NCBI GenBank assembly: GCA_027483795.1
Contig: JAIXTT010000005.1
Coordinates: forward strand, 32,744 to 96,743
Source of the DNA: Hyphomicrobiales bacterium
Lineage (GTDB): Bacteria > Pseudomonadota > Alphaproteobacteria > Rhizobiales > Beijerinckiaceae
Reading direction: 5' to 3'
Length of the DNA stretch: 64,000 nucleotides
The stretch's first letter is position 1; every line of letters begins with the position of its first letter. Position numbers and translations under genes: made by a program. Below the pieces are notes generated by a model. That model saw only the letters and a list, made by a program, of their open reading frames with translations, had not been told where the DNA came from and ran no database searches. Below are positions 7,319 to 17,530 of the stretch, in pieces.

Positions 7319-10300
7319 ATGATGGCGGGCTGGACGGTCGTTCTCGCGGCGCTGTTCTATCTGTGCCTGCTTTTCGCCGTCGCGCATTACGGCGACACGT
7401 CCGGCAAGAAGCTGATGCAGGGCCGGGCGCGCGCCACGATCTACGCCCTCACCCTCGCCGTCTACTGCACGTCCTGGACCTTCTACGGCTCGGTCGGTCT
7501 GGCCTCGGTCTCGGGGCTCGACTTCTTCGCCATCTATATGGGTCCGATCCTCGTCTTCACCTTCGGCGTCGATCTCGTCCGACGCATCGTGCGGCTCGCC
7601 AAGTCGCAGAACATCACCTCGATCGCCGACTTCGTGGCCGCCCGCTACGGCAAGAACGAGCGCGTGGCCATGATCGTCTGCCTGATCGCGGTGATCGGCT
7701 CGGTGCCCTACATCGCGCTGCAACTCAAGGCGATCTCGACCTCGCTGACGACGGTGCTCGACGCCTTCGAGCCCGGATCGGTCGCTCATGCGTCCCCGAT
7801 CTTCGGCGACCTCGCGCTTCTCGTCGCGCTGATCCTCGCGGGTTTCGCCACGGCCTTCGGCACGCGCCACATCGACGCGACCGAACATCAGGACGGCCTG
7901 ATGCTCGCGGTGGCCGCCGAGTCCGTGGTCAAGCTGGTGGCCTTCCTCGCGGTCGGCGTCTTCGTGGTCTTCGTGATGTTCGAAGGGCCCGGGGATCTCG
8001 TCGCCCGCGCCATGGAACGTTCCGACTTCGTCGCGCCGCCGGACCGCAGCTCGGGGCCCCTCAACGTCCTGACGATGATGCTGCTCTCCGCCTCCGTGAT
8101 CCTGCTGCTGCCGCGGCAGTTCCACGTGACCGTGGTCGAGAACCGCGACGAGGCCGACGTTTCGCGGGCGGCGAAGATGTTCCCGGCCTATCTGATCCTC
8201 ATCAACCTCTTCGTGGTGCCGCTCGCGATCGCGGCGGACGTGGTGTTTCCGCGAGGCAGCATCTCGCCGGACATGGCGGTGATCGAGCTTCCGCTTCGGG
8301 CCGGCCAGCATGCTCTGGCGCTGATGGTGTTCATCGGCGGGCTTTCGGCGGCGACGGCGATGGTGATCGTGGCCTGCGTCGCGCTCGCCATCATGGTGTC
8401 CAACGATCTCGTCGTTCCGGTCCTGCTGCGCCGGCGCGGACAGACGGCGGCCGACATGGGCACGCTGGTCCTCATGATCCGCCGTGCGGCGATCGTCGTC
8501 ATGATCCTGCTCGGCTATTTCTATTATCGGAACACGTCCGACGCCGCACTGGCGGCGATCGGCCTGACCTCCTTCGCCGCCATCGCACAGATCGCGCCCG
8601 CCTTTTTCGGCGGGCTGTTCTGGCGTCGCGCCAATGCGCGGGGGGCGACCGCGGGCCTCCTCGTCGGCTTCGCCGTCTGGGCCTATACGCTGTTTCTTCC
8701 GAATCTCGCGGCGCCCGCCGCCGTCGGGCTCCGGGATCTTCTGACCTACGGCCCGTTCGGCATCGAGGCGCTGAGGCCCACGGCTCTGTTCGGCTTCGAC
8801 GTCTCGCCGATCGCCAACGGCACCTTGTGGAGCCTCGCGCTCAATCTCGCGGCCTTCGTGATCTTTTCCTCGAGCCGCGCGTCCTCGCCCCTCGAAAGGC
8901 TGCAGGCGAGCGTCTTCGTGTCGCCCGACCGGCCCGTCATGGCGCAGGCCTTCCGCTTCTGGCGGACGTCCGTGACGGTCGAAGAGCTTCAGACCTGCGT
9001 CGCCCGTTATCTGGGGGAGGCGCGGACCCGCGCCGCCTTCGGCGAATTCATGCAGCGGCGGGGCCGGCCCGAGGAACCGGGGCGCGAAGCCGACATCCAT
9101 CTCCTGCGCTTCGCCGAGCATCAGCTCGCCTCGGCCATCGGCGCGTCCTCGTCGCGGCTGGTACTGTCGCTGCTGCTGCGCCGCCGCAACGTGACCAAGG
9201 CCGCGGCGCTCCGACTGCTCGACGACGCTTCCGCCGCGATCCAATACAATCGCGACCTTCTCCAACACGCGCTCGACCATGTCCGGCAGGGCATCACGGT
9301 GTTCGACGGGAATCTGCGCCTCGTGAGTTGGAACCGCGCCTTCGAGGAGCTGTTCGATCTGCCGCCGGATCTCGCCCGGGTCGGCGTCGGCCTCGACGAG
9401 ATCATTCTCTTCAATGCCGGGCGCGGCATGTACGGAGCGGGCTCGGCCGACGATTTCATCGCGGCGCGGCTCGAAAGCTTCGTCAACGACTCCGAACCCG
9501 TGCGCGTGAAGCTGCACTCCTCCGGCAAGGTGCTCGACATCCGCTCGGCGCACATGCCCGACGGCGGGATCGTGACGACCTATACGGACATCACCGCGAC
9601 CGTCGAAGCCGAGGAGGCGCTCGAAAGGGCGAACGAGACGCTCGAACGGCGCGTCCGCGAGCGCACGGAGGAATTGACCCGCCTCAACGAAGAACTCGGC
9701 CGCGCCAAGGCCGAGGCGGATGAGGCGAACACGTCCAAGACCCGCTTCCTCGCCGCCGCGAGCCACGACATCCTTCAGCCGCTCAACGCGGCGCGGCTCT
9801 ATGCGACGTCGCTGCTCGAACGCGATCACGCCGCGGGCGAGCCGCGCCTCGCGGAGAACGTCGACGCCTCCCTCGAAGCGGTCGAAGAGATCCTCACGGC
9901 GCTGCTCGACATCTCCCGTCTGGACGCGGGCGCGATGAAGCCCGAGCTCTCCAATTTCCGCATCGACGAGATCCTCAACCAGCTCCGCCTCGAATTCGAG
10001 CCGATGGCGAAGGAGAAGGGCATCGATCTCGTCTTCGTGCCGTCGTCGCTCGCGGTGCGGTCGGACCGTCGTCTGCTGCGCCGTCTGCTGCAGAACCTCG
10101 TCTCCAACGCGATCAAATACACGCCGCGCGGCCGCGTTCTGGTCGGGTGTCGACGGCTGAAGGGCAAGCTCCGCATCGAGGTCCGCGACACGGGGCTCGG
10201 CATCCCGCCCTCCAAGCAGAAGGCCGTGTTCAAGGAGTTCCAGCGCCTCGACCAGGGGGCCCGCGCGGCGCGGGGCCTCGGGCTCGGCCTGTCGATCGTC

Positions 10301-10837
10301 GAGCGCATCGCCCGCGTCCTCGATCACCGCGTCCGGCTCGTCTCCTCCGTCGGGCGCGGGTCCATGTTCTCCGTGGAGCTGCAGCTCGGCCCGAATCTTC
10401 CCGCCGAAGCGCCCGCGGCCCGCGCCGTTTCGCCCGCGGCCGTGCCGCTCGCGGGCGTCGTCGTGCTCTGCGTCGACAACGAGCCCGCCATTCTCGACGG
10501 CATGCGGACCCTGATCGCGGGTTGGGGCTGCACCGTGCTGACGGCGGGGAGTCTCGCGGAGGCGCATCAGGCGCTTCGTCGCGAAAAGGCGTCGCCCGAC
10601 GTGATCGTGGCCGATTATCACCTCGACGACGGCAACGGCATCGACGCGATCGTGGCGCTGCGCTGGAAATTGGGCGTGGATCTTCCCGCTCTGCTGCTGA
10701 CGGCCGACCGGACCCCCGCGGTGCGCGATGCGGCGGCGGAAAAGGGCGTGCAGGTCATGAACAAGCCCGTGAAGCCCGCGGCCCTGCGCGCCTATCTCGC
10801 CCAATGGGGGCGCGCCGAGGCTTCGGCCGCGGAATGA
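7319..10837 (+). CDS. Hybrid sensor histidine kinase with N-terminal sodium/solute symporter domain
   Basis: A 1172-residue fusion. Residues 1 to about 510 form a 12-13 helix sodium:solute symporter (SSS) module. A middle PAS domain follows (about 665-775, HVRQGITVFDGNLRLVSWN), then a coiled coil (about 775-805), a HisKA domain with H816 in AAASHDILQPL, an ATPase domain (NLVSNAIKYTPRG near 927; GLGLGLSIV) and a C-terminal receiver with phospho-acceptor D1099 (VIVADYHLDDG). This layout is that of the NahK/ErcS and CrbS/MxtR group, which in gammaproteobacteria controls acetate or alcohol use. No partner regulator is adjacent. The start at 7319 begins the first membrane helix; upstream codons are Arg/Pro-rich. 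Confidence 0.9.
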   Translation: MMAGWTVVLAALFYLCLLFAVAHYGDTSGKKLMQGRARATIYALTLAVYCTSWTFYGSVGLASVSGLDFFAIYMGPILVFTFGVDLVRRIVRLAKSQNITSIADFVAARYGKNERVAMIVCLIAVIGSVPYIALQLKAISTSLTTVLDAFEPGSVAHASPIFGDLALLVALILAGFATAFGTRHIDATEHQDGLMLAVAAESVVKLVAFLAVGVFVVFVMFEGPGDLVARAMERSDFVAPPDRSSGPLNVLTMMLLSASVILLLPRQFHVTVVENRDEADVSRAAKMFPAYLILINLFVVPLAIAADVVFPRGSISPDMAVIELPLRAGQHALALMVFIGGLSAATAMVIVACVALAIMVSNDLVVPVLLRRRGQTAADMGTLVLMIRRAAIVVMILLGYFYYRNTSDAALAAIGLTSFAAIAQIAPAFFGGLFWRRANARGATAGLLVGFAVWAYTLFLPNLAAPAAVGLRDLLTYGPFGIEALRPTALFGFDVSPIANGTLWSLALNLAAFVIFSSSRASSPLERLQASVFVSPDRPVMAQAFRFWRTSVTVEELQTCVARYLGEARTRAAFGEFMQRRGRPEEPGREADIHLLRFAEHQLASAIGASSSRLVLSLLLRRRNVTKAAALRLLDDASAAIQYNRDLLQHALDHVRQGITVFDGNLRLVSWNRAFEELFDLPPDLARVGVGLDEIILFNAGRGMYGAGSADDFIAARLESFVNDSEPVRVKLHSSGKVLDIRSAHMPDGGIVTTYTDITATVEAEEALERANETLERRVRERTEELTRLNEELGRAKAEADEANTSKTRFLAAASHDILQPLNAARLYATSLLERDHAAGEPRLAENVDASLEAVEEILTALLDISRLDAGAMKPELSNFRIDEILNQLRLEFEPMAKEKGIDLVFVPSSLAVRSDRRLLRRLLQNLVSNAIKYTPRGRVLVGCRRLKGKLRIEVRDTGLGIPPSKQKAVFKEFQRLDQGARAARGLGLGLSIVERIARVLDHRVRLVSSVGRGSMFSVELQLGPNLPAEAPAARAVSPAAVPLAGVVVLCVDNEPAILDGMRTLIAGWGCTVLTAGSLAEAHQALRREKASPDVIVADYHLDDGNGIDAIVALRWKLGVDLPALLLTADRTPAVRDAAAEKGVQVMNKPVKPAALRAYLAQWGRAEASAAE

Positions 10838-10924
10838 GGCTCCGCTCCCCGGCGAAGGCGCGAGGCCGTTTCGGAGCGCCCGTTCCCGCGTTATGACGGT
10901 TCGCGGCACACGAATCGGTACAGC

Positions 10925-11527
10925 ATGGCTTCCGTCACCGGCCCGGAGATCGAACGTCTCATCCAGCTGTTGGCCCGCGTTCCCGGTCTCGGGCCGCGGT
11001 CGGCGCGGCGCGCGGCCCTTCAGCTCATCAAGAAGCGCGAGCAATTGCTCGCGCCCCTCGCCGAAGCGATGCGGGTCGCCAACGAGCGCATTCTGACCTG
11101 TTCGGTCTGCGGCAATGTCGACACGTCCGATCCCTGCACGCTCTGCCGCGATCCCAAGCGCGATCCGACCGTGCTCGTCGTGGTGGAGGACGTCGCGGAC
11201 CTCTGGGCGCTCGAGCGCGCGCAGGCGACCATGGGCGCCTATCATGTTCTCGGCGGCGTGCTGTCCGCGCTCGACGGCGTCGGCCCGAAGGATCTCGATC
11301 TCGACCGCCTCGTGGCGCGCGTCGCGGAAGGAGTGGTGAAGGAGGTCGTCCTCGCCCTCAACGCGACGGTCGACGGCCAGACGACGGCTCATTACGTCAC
11401 CGAGCTTCTCGCCCCGTACGGGGTGAAGGTGACGCGGCTCGCGCACGGCGTGCCCGTGGGCGGAGAGCTCGATTATCTCGACGAAGGCACGCTCGCCGCG
11501 GCGATGCGGCAGAGGACCGCGCTTTAG
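10925..11527 (+). CDS. recR: Recombination mediator RecR
   Basis: A 200-residue protein of normal RecR length. It has an N-terminal helix-hairpin-helix ([18 protein letters not shown]), a four-cysteine zinc finger (C59, C62, C71, C74) and a Toprim domain with [13 protein letters not shown] and [13 protein letters not shown]. RecR works with RecF/RecO to load RecA onto gapped DNA. In most proteobacteria recR follows dnaX and ybaB; here neither is present and it stands alone between a kinase and yejA. Confidence 0.97.
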   Translation: MASVTGPEIERLIQLLARVPGLGPRSARRAALQLIKKREQLLAPLAEAMRVANERILTCSVCGNVDTSDPCTLCRDPKRDPTVLVVVEDVADLWALERAQATMGAYHVLGGVLSALDGVGPKDLDLDRLVARVAEGVVKEVVLALNATVDGQTTAHYVTELLAPYGVKVTRLAHGVPVGGELDYLDEGTLAAAMRQRTAL

Positions 11528-11623
11528 GCGTGCGTCCGCCTTCGACCGCGGCGTGATCCGCCCTTTCGACGCGGCCGAAGAGCGTTAGTATCATCAGGAT
11601 CGTCGCCCCTCACGGGAGGTTCC

Positions 11624-13483
11624 ATGCGCCGCACGCTTTCAGCCGTTCTCGTATCGGCCCTGGTCGCGGGTTTCGTTCACGCTTCTCCCGCCCGCGCGCA
11701 GGACGCCGCCGGATGGCGGCATGCGCAGACGCTGATGGGCGAGCCGAAATACAAGCCCGGCTTCACGCATTTCGACTATGTGAACCCGAACGCCCCGAAG
11801 GGCGGCGTCGTCCGCATGGCCGGGCTCGGCGGCTTCGACAATTTCAACCCGGTCGTGACGGGGGTGAAGGGGCAGCTCGAGAGCGGCGTCTCGCTCGTCT
11901 ACGAGACGCTCACCGTCACCTCGCAGGACGAAGTCTCCACCGTCTACGGGCTGCTCGCCGAGGCGATGAAGTTCCCCGACGATTACTCCTCCGTCACCTA
12001 TCGTCTGCGCGCCGAAGCGCGCTGGCACGACGGGCGGCCCGTGACGCCCGAGGACGTCGTCTTCTCCTTCGACGCCTTCAAGCGGCTCTCGCCGCGCTAC
12101 GCCTTCTACTATCAGCACGTCGTCAAGGCGGAGAAGACGGGCGAACGCGAGGTGACCTTCACTTTCGACCAACCCGGCAACCGCGAATTGCCGCAGATCG
12201 TGGGCCAGTTCTTCGTCATGCCGAAGCATTGGTGGGAGGGCACGACGCCCGACGGCCGCCGCCGCGACATTTCTCAGACCACGCTGGAGGCTCCGCTCGG
12301 CTCCGGCCCCTATCGGTTGAAGAGCGCCTCCGCGCCGCGCACGGCGGTTTACGAGCGCGTGCCCGATCATTGGGGCCGGGCCGTTCCCGCGCGCGTCGGC
12401 CACCATAACTTCGACGAGCAGCGCAACGAGTATTTCCGCGACACGACGGTGCTCGTGGAGGCGTTCAAGGGCGATCAATATGATTTCCGCCGCGAGAACA
12501 GCGCGAAGAATTGGGCCACCGCCTATGATTTTCCGGCGGTGAAGGAGGGGCGCGTTCTGCGCGAGGAGTTCCCGCAGCGCGCGATGGGCGTGATGCAGGC
12601 CTTCGTGTTCAATCTGCGCCGGGAGCCCTTCAAGGATCAGAGGGTGCGCCGCGCCTTCAATCTCGCCTTCGACTACGAGGAGATGAACAAGACCGTCTTC
12701 TACGGCTCCTACAAGCGCATCGCGAGCTTCTTCGAAGGCACGGAACTGGCCTCGTCCGGCCTGCCGGAAGGGCTCGAAAAGGAAATCCTCGAAAGCCTGA
12801 AGGACAAGGTTCCCCCGTCGGTCTTCACCGCGCCTTACCGGAACCCGCAGGCGGGCTCGCCCGAAGCGGTACGCAACAATCTGCGCGAGGCCGATCGGCT
12901 GCTGCGTGAGGCGGGGTGGCAGGTTCGGGACGGCAAGCGGGTCAATGCGGCGGGTCGTCCGCTGACCATCGAACTCCTCGCCTATGACTCGACCTTCGAG
13001 CGCGTGCTCCTGTTCCTGAAGCCGTCGCTCGAGCGGCTCGGCATCGGCGTGACGGTCCGCATCGTCGACGCCGCCCAATACGAGAACCGGATGCGCGACT
13101 TCGACTTCGACGTCACCACGGATCTCTGGGCGCAATCGCTTTCGCCCGGCAACGAGCAGCGCGAATATTGGGGCTCGGCGGCGGCCGACCGGCCCGGCTC
13201 GCGCAATACGGCGGGCATCAAGGATCCGGCCGTGGACGCGCTGATCGACCGCGTGGTCTTCGCCAAGACGCGCGAGGAACTGTCCGCCGCGGTGAAGGCC
13301 TTGGACCGCGTCCTGCTCGCCCACGACTACGTCGTTCCGCAATGGACCTACGACAAGGAGCGCACCGCCCGTTGGGACCGTTTCGGCAAGCCCGCGACCA
13401 TGCCGCTCTACGGCGCGTCGTCGTTCCCGACCATCTGGTGGTATGACGAGGACAAGGCGAAGCGAATCGGCAGAGGCGGATGA
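11624..13483 (+). CDS. yejA: YejA-type peptide-binding protein (ABC importer, family 5)
   Basis: A 619-residue periplasmic binding protein with a signal peptide ending near ASPARA-QD. It begins with the YejA-like LMGEPKY...FTHFDYVNPNAPKGG region and has the family-5 phrase ARWHDGRPVTPEDVVFSFDAF. It is the first gene of yejABEF. Yej importers take up oligopeptides, including microcin C in Escherichia coli and cell-wall peptides in some alphaproteobacteria. A GGGAGG site lies 4 bases before the ATG and a TATCAT -10-like element is at about 11590. Confidence 0.93.
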   Translation: MRRTLSAVLVSALVAGFVHASPARAQDAAGWRHAQTLMGEPKYKPGFTHFDYVNPNAPKGGVVRMAGLGGFDNFNPVVTGVKGQLESGVSLVYETLTVTSQDEVSTVYGLLAEAMKFPDDYSSVTYRLRAEARWHDGRPVTPEDVVFSFDAFKRLSPRYAFYYQHVVKAEKTGEREVTFTFDQPGNRELPQIVGQFFVMPKHWWEGTTPDGRRRDISQTTLEAPLGSGPYRLKSASAPRTAVYERVPDHWGRAVPARVGHHNFDEQRNEYFRDTTVLVEAFKGDQYDFRRENSAKNWATAYDFPAVKEGRVLREEFPQRAMGVMQAFVFNLRREPFKDQRVRRAFNLAFDYEEMNKTVFYGSYKRIASFFEGTELASSGLPEGLEKEILESLKDKVPPSVFTAPYRNPQAGSPEAVRNNLREADRLLREAGWQVRDGKRVNAAGRPLTIELLAYDSTFERVLLFLKPSLERLGIGVTVRIVDAAQYENRMRDFDFDVTTDLWAQSLSPGNEQREYWGSAAADRPGSRNTAGIKDPAVDALIDRVVFAKTREELSAAVKALDRVLLAHDYVVPQWTYDKERTARWDRFGKPATMPLYGASSFPTIWWYDEDKAKRIGRGG

Positions 13484-13563
13484 GGCGGGGTTCTTCGACG
13501 GGGTTCGCGATGACGAAAGACCCGCTCCGCGGCGTCGCCCGCGGCATGCGGAGCCGCTGACCC

Positions 13564-14682
13564 ATGCTCGCTTATGTCGCGCGCCGCCTGCTGCTGATGA
13601 TCCCGACGCTGTTGGGGATCATGCTCATTTCCTTCGTCATCGTGCAGTTCGCGCCGGGCGGGCCCGTCGAGCGCGTGCTGGCGCAGTTGCAGGGCAACGA
13701 CTCCTCCGCGACCTCGCGCTTTTCCGGCGGCGGCAACGATTTCGGAAGCCAGAGCGCCATGCAGCCCGGCGGCTCCGCCGCCGAGGCGGGCGCTTCCAAA
13801 TATCGCGGCGCGCAGGGTCTCGATCCGGCCTTCATCAAGCAGCTCGAGGCGCAATTCGGCTTCGACAAGCCCGCCCCCGAGCGCTTCGCCGCGATGCTGT
13901 GGAACTACCTGCGCTTCGACTTCGGCAAGAGCTATTTCCGTGACGTCGAAGTGCTGACGCTCATCAAGGAAAAGCTGCCCGTTTCGATCTCGCTCGGGCT
14001 CTGGATGACGCTCCTCTCCTATGCGGTCTCGATCCCGCTCGGCATCCGCAAGGCGATGAAGGACGGCTCGCGCTTCGACACCTGGACTTCCGCCGTGGTG
14101 ATCGTCGGCTATGCCGTTCCGGGCTTTCTCTTCGCGATCCTGCTGATCGTGCTGTTCGGCGAGGGCTCGTCCTTCCTGCCCTTCTTCCCGTTGCGGGGCC
14201 TGACATCGGACGGTTTCGACGCGCTTCCCTGGCATCTGCAGATCGTCGACTATGCGCATCACGTCGCGCTGCCGATCCTCGCCATGGCGCTCGGCGCCTT
14301 CGCCACGTCGACGCTCCTGACCAAGAACTCCTTCCTCGAGGAAATCCGCAAGCAATACGTCCTGACCGCGCGGATGAAGGGGCTGACCGAGACGCAGGTG
14401 CTCTATCGCCACGTCTTCCGCAACGCGATGCTCATCGTGATCGCCGGATTTCCGGGCGCGTTCATCAGCGCCTTCTTCACGGGTTCGCTGCTGATCGAAA
14501 CCGTGTTCTCGCTCGACGGGTTGGGCCTTCTGTCCTTCGAGTCGATCATCAATCGCGATTACGCGGTCGTGTTCGCGACGCTCTACATCTTCTCCCTGAT
14601 CGGCCTCGTGGTGAACCTCCTCTCGGACCTCACCTATACCTGGATCGATCCGCGCATCGATTTCGAGACGCGGGAGGCCTGA
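13564..14682 (+). CDS. yejB: YejB-type ABC permease
   Basis: A 372-residue inner-membrane permease: one N-terminal helix (LLLMIPTLLGIMLISFVIVQF), a periplasmic insert, then a five-helix BPD-transport core. The EAA loop region (ARMKGLTETQVLYRHVFRNAM) that contacts the ATPase is present. It is followed after one base by yejE, so translation is probably coupled. The insert of about 60 residues after helix 1 contains a Gly/Ser-rich stretch and is typical of YejB. Confidence 0.94.
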   Translation: MLAYVARRLLLMIPTLLGIMLISFVIVQFAPGGPVERVLAQLQGNDSSATSRFSGGGNDFGSQSAMQPGGSAAEAGASKYRGAQGLDPAFIKQLEAQFGFDKPAPERFAAMLWNYLRFDFGKSYFRDVEVLTLIKEKLPVSISLGLWMTLLSYAVSIPLGIRKAMKDGSRFDTWTSAVVIVGYAVPGFLFAILLIVLFGEGSSFLPFFPLRGLTSDGFDALPWHLQIVDYAHHVALPILAMALGAFATSTLLTKNSFLEEIRKQYVLTARMKGLTETQVLYRHVFRNAMLIVIAGFPGAFISAFFTGSLLIETVFSLDGLGLLSFESIINRDYAVVFATLYIFSLIGLVVNLLSDLTYTWIDPRIDFETREA

Positions 14683-14683
14683 G

Positions 14684-15826
14684 ATGGACGGATCCGCCGC
14701 GCCGCTCGCCCCGCCCCTGCCGAGAAAGGGGCTTCTCAACCTCTCCCCGATCAACGAGCGCCGGCTCGCGAGCTTCCGCGCCAATCGGCGCGGGCTGTGG
14801 TCGCTGCGGATCTTCCTCGTGCTGTTCGGGCTGTCGCTCTTCGCGGAGTTCATCGCCAACGACCGGCCCGTCTATGTCCATTACAAGGGCGAGCATCTCT
14901 TCCCGGTCTTCGTCGATTATCCGGAGGAGAAGTTCGGCGGCTTCCTCGCGCGCACGGATTACCGCGATCCGGTCATCGCCGAGGAGATCGCCGCCGGCGG
15001 CTTCGCGCTGTGGCCGCCGATCCGCTTCGCGCCGAACACGATCAATCTCGACCTCCCGACGCCCGCGCCGGCCGCGCCCACATGGATGCTCGCCGACGAA
15101 GTCTGTCGCCCCGTCGCCGAGAAGCGCGGCGGCACCGGCTGCGGCGATCTCGAATGGAACTGGCTCGGCACCGACGACGGCGGCCGCGACGTGCTCGCCC
15201 GCGTGCTCTACGGCTTCCGCATCTCGGTGCTTTTCGGGCTGCTGCTCGCGGGGCTCTCCTCCGTCGTCGGCATCGCCGCGGGAGCGGTGCAGGGCTATTT
15301 CGGGGGTCGTATAGACCTTTACATGCAGCGCTTCATCGAGATCTGGTCGGCGATCCCGACGCTGTATCTGCTGATGATCCTGTCGAATTTCTTCGCGCCG
15401 TCCTTCTTCACGCTGCTCGGCATCCTGCTGCTGTTCTCTTGGGTGGCGCTGGTCAGCGTGGTGCGCGCCGAATTCCTGCGGACGCGGAACTTCGATTACG
15501 TCCGCGCCGCGAAGGCGCTGGGCCTGTCGGACGCCGCCGTGATGACGAAGCACGTACTGCCCAACGCCATGACCGCGACCCTGACCTTCCTGCCCTTCGT
15601 GCTGAACGGCTCGATCACGACGTTGACCTCGCTCGACTTCCTCGGCTTCGGCCTGCCGCCGGGCACCGCCTCGCTGGGCGAATTGCTGCTGCAGGGCAAG
15701 AGCAACCTGTCCGCGCCCTGGCTGGGCCTGACGGGCTTTCTCGTGATCGCGGTGATGCTGTCGCTCCTGATCTTCATCGGCGAGGCGGTGAGGGACGCCT
15801 TCGATCCGCGGAAGACGTTCGCATGA
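14684..15826 (+). CDS. yejE: YejE-type ABC permease
   Basis: A 380-residue permease, the partner of YejB. It has an N-terminal cytoplasmic tail, a first membrane helix at about residues 42-62, a large periplasmic loop containing DLEWNWLGTDDGGRDVLARV, and a C-terminal transport core with EAA-loop sequence AAKALGLSDAAVMTKHVLP. The stop overlaps the start of yejF (ATGA). Confidence 0.94.
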   Translation: MDGSAAPLAPPLPRKGLLNLSPINERRLASFRANRRGLWSLRIFLVLFGLSLFAEFIANDRPVYVHYKGEHLFPVFVDYPEEKFGGFLARTDYRDPVIAEEIAAGGFALWPPIRFAPNTINLDLPTPAPAAPTWMLADEVCRPVAEKRGGTGCGDLEWNWLGTDDGGRDVLARVLYGFRISVLFGLLLAGLSSVVGIAAGAVQGYFGGRIDLYMQRFIEIWSAIPTLYLLMILSNFFAPSFFTLLGILLLFSWVALVSVVRAEFLRTRNFDYVRAAKALGLSDAAVMTKHVLPNAMTATLTFLPFVLNGSITTLTSLDFLGFGLPPGTASLGELLLQGKSNLSAPWLGLTGFLVIAVMLSLLIFIGEAVRDAFDPRKTFA

Positions 15827-17454
15827 GCGACGCCCCCCTCCTCTCCGTCCGCGATCTCTCCGTCGCCTTCCGCCAGGGCGGGACGACTTCGCTTGCGGTC
15901 GATCGCGTGTCCTTCGACATCCGGCGCGGCGAGACGCTGGCGCTCGTCGGCGAATCCGGTTCCGGCAAATCGGTCACCGCGCTGTCGGTGCTGAAGCTCC
16001 TCAACTATCCGGCGGCGTCGCATCCCTCGGGGGAGGTGCTGTTCAAGGGCGAGGATCTGATCGCGGCCGACGAGGACGCGATGCGGAAGGTGCGCGGCAA
16101 CGCGATCACCATGGTCTTTCAGGAGCCGATGACCTCGCTCAATCCGCTCCACTCGATCGAGCGGCAGATCGGGGAGATCCTGTCTCTGCACAAGGGGCTG
16201 AGCGGGGCCGCGGCGCGGCGGCGCATCGTCGAACTGCTGAGCGAGGTCGGCATTCGTGATCCGGAATCCCGGCTGGACGCCTTTCCGCATCAACTCTCGG
16301 GCGGGCAGCGGCAGCGCGTGATGATCGCCATGGCGCTGGCCAACGAGCCGGACCTGCTGATCGCGGACGAGCCCACGACCGCCCTCGACGTGACCGTGCA
16401 GGCGCAGATCCTGAAGCTTCTGAAGGAATTGCAGTCCCGCCTCGGCATGGCGATGCTCTTCATCACGCATGATCTCGGCATCGTCCGCCGTATCGCGGAC
16501 CGGGTCTGCGTGATGACGAAGGGACGGATCGTCGAGGAGGGCGAGACGGCGCGGGTCTTCTCCGCGCCCGAACATCCCTACACCCGCAAGCTTCTCGAGG
16601 CGGAGCCGAAGGGCTCGCCGGCCCAGCCGCATCCTTCCGCACCCGTCGTGATCGAGGGGTCGGATCTGAAGGTCTGGTTCCCGATCAAGCGCGGCTTCCT
16701 CAAGAAGACGGTCGGACATGTGAAGGCGGTGGACGGCATTTCGGTCGCCGTCCGCGAAGGCGAGACCGTGGGCGTCGTGGGCGAATCCGGTTCGGGCAAG
16801 ACGACGCTCGGCCTCGCGCTGTTGCGCCTGATGCCGGCCGAAGGCCGGATCGCCTATCTGGGCCGACCCATCGAAGGCCTGTCCGCCGCCGCGATGCGGC
16901 CGCTGCGCCGCGATCTCCAGATCGTCTTTCAGGATCCCTACGGCTCCCTCTCGCCCCGCATGTCGGTCGCCGAGATCGTCGCGGAGGGACTGACCGTTCA
17001 GGCCCGCGGCCTGTCGGAGGCGGCCCGCCGCGAGATCGTCGCCCGCGCTCTGATCGATGTGGGGCTCGATCCCGCCGCCATGGACCGCTATCCGCACGAA
17101 TTCTCGGGCGGTCAGCGCCAGCGCATCGCGGTCGCCCGCGCCATGGCGCTCGAGCCGAAATTCGTGGTGCTCGACGAGCCGACCTCCGCGCTGGACATGT
17201 CGGTTCAGGCGCAGATCGTCGATCTGCTGCGCGACCTGCAGAAGCGGCGCAATCTCGCCTACATGTTCATCAGCCACGATCTCAAGGTCGTGCGCGCGCT
17301 CGCCTCGAACCTGATCGTGATGCAGAACGGACGCGTGGTGGAGCAGGGCCCGGCCGCCGAACTCTTCGCCGCTCCCCGGACCGAATACACCCGCGCGCTC
17401 TTCGCCGCCGCCTTCCGCATCGAGGCGGACGAGGCCGCTGCGCTGAAGGAATAG
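15823..17454 (+). CDS. yejF: YejF-type ABC ATPase, two nucleotide-binding domains
   Basis: A 543-residue protein with two ABC ATPase domains in tandem. Both have a Walker A (GESGSGKS near residue 46 and GESGSGKT near 322), the signature [12 protein letters not shown] or [12 protein letters not shown], and a Walker B ending DEPT. Each is followed by the oligopeptide/dipeptide C-terminal extension. It powers the YejBE permease in the inner membrane. The ATG overlaps the yejE stop by four bases. Confidence 0.95.
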   Translation: MSDAPLLSVRDLSVAFRQGGTTSLAVDRVSFDIRRGETLALVGESGSGKSVTALSVLKLLNYPAASHPSGEVLFKGEDLIAADEDAMRKVRGNAITMVFQEPMTSLNPLHSIERQIGEILSLHKGLSGAAARRRIVELLSEVGIRDPESRLDAFPHQLSGGQRQRVMIAMALANEPDLLIADEPTTALDVTVQAQILKLLKELQSRLGMAMLFITHDLGIVRRIADRVCVMTKGRIVEEGETARVFSAPEHPYTRKLLEAEPKGSPAQPHPSAPVVIEGSDLKVWFPIKRGFLKKTVGHVKAVDGISVAVREGETVGVVGESGSGKTTLGLALLRLMPAEGRIAYLGRPIEGLSAAAMRPLRRDLQIVFQDPYGSLSPRMSVAEIVAEGLTVQARGLSEAARREIVARALIDVGLDPAAMDRYPHEFSGGQRQRIAVARAMALEPKFVVLDEPTSALDMSVQAQIVDLLRDLQKRRNLAYMFISHDLKVVRALASNLIVMQNGRVVEQGPAAELFAAPRTEYTRALFAAAFRIEADEAAALKE

Positions 17455-17530
17455 CGGTCGTGTCCGCCGCGCGCTTGCCGCAGCGCCCCGTCTCGGCTTG
17501 ACTGCGCCTCCCCGAAGAAGAGCACCCCGC

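Noticed and set aside
7181..11446. A very long minus-strand open frame opposite the hybrid kinase and recR
   Set aside because: It is antisense to two clear genes. Its translation is Arg/Asp/Glu/His-rich low-complexity sequence typical of non-coding frames in high-GC DNA.
13443..13943. A plus-strand open frame bridging yejA and yejB
   Set aside because: It overlaps yejB in another frame and its product is Arg/Pro-rich with no family match.
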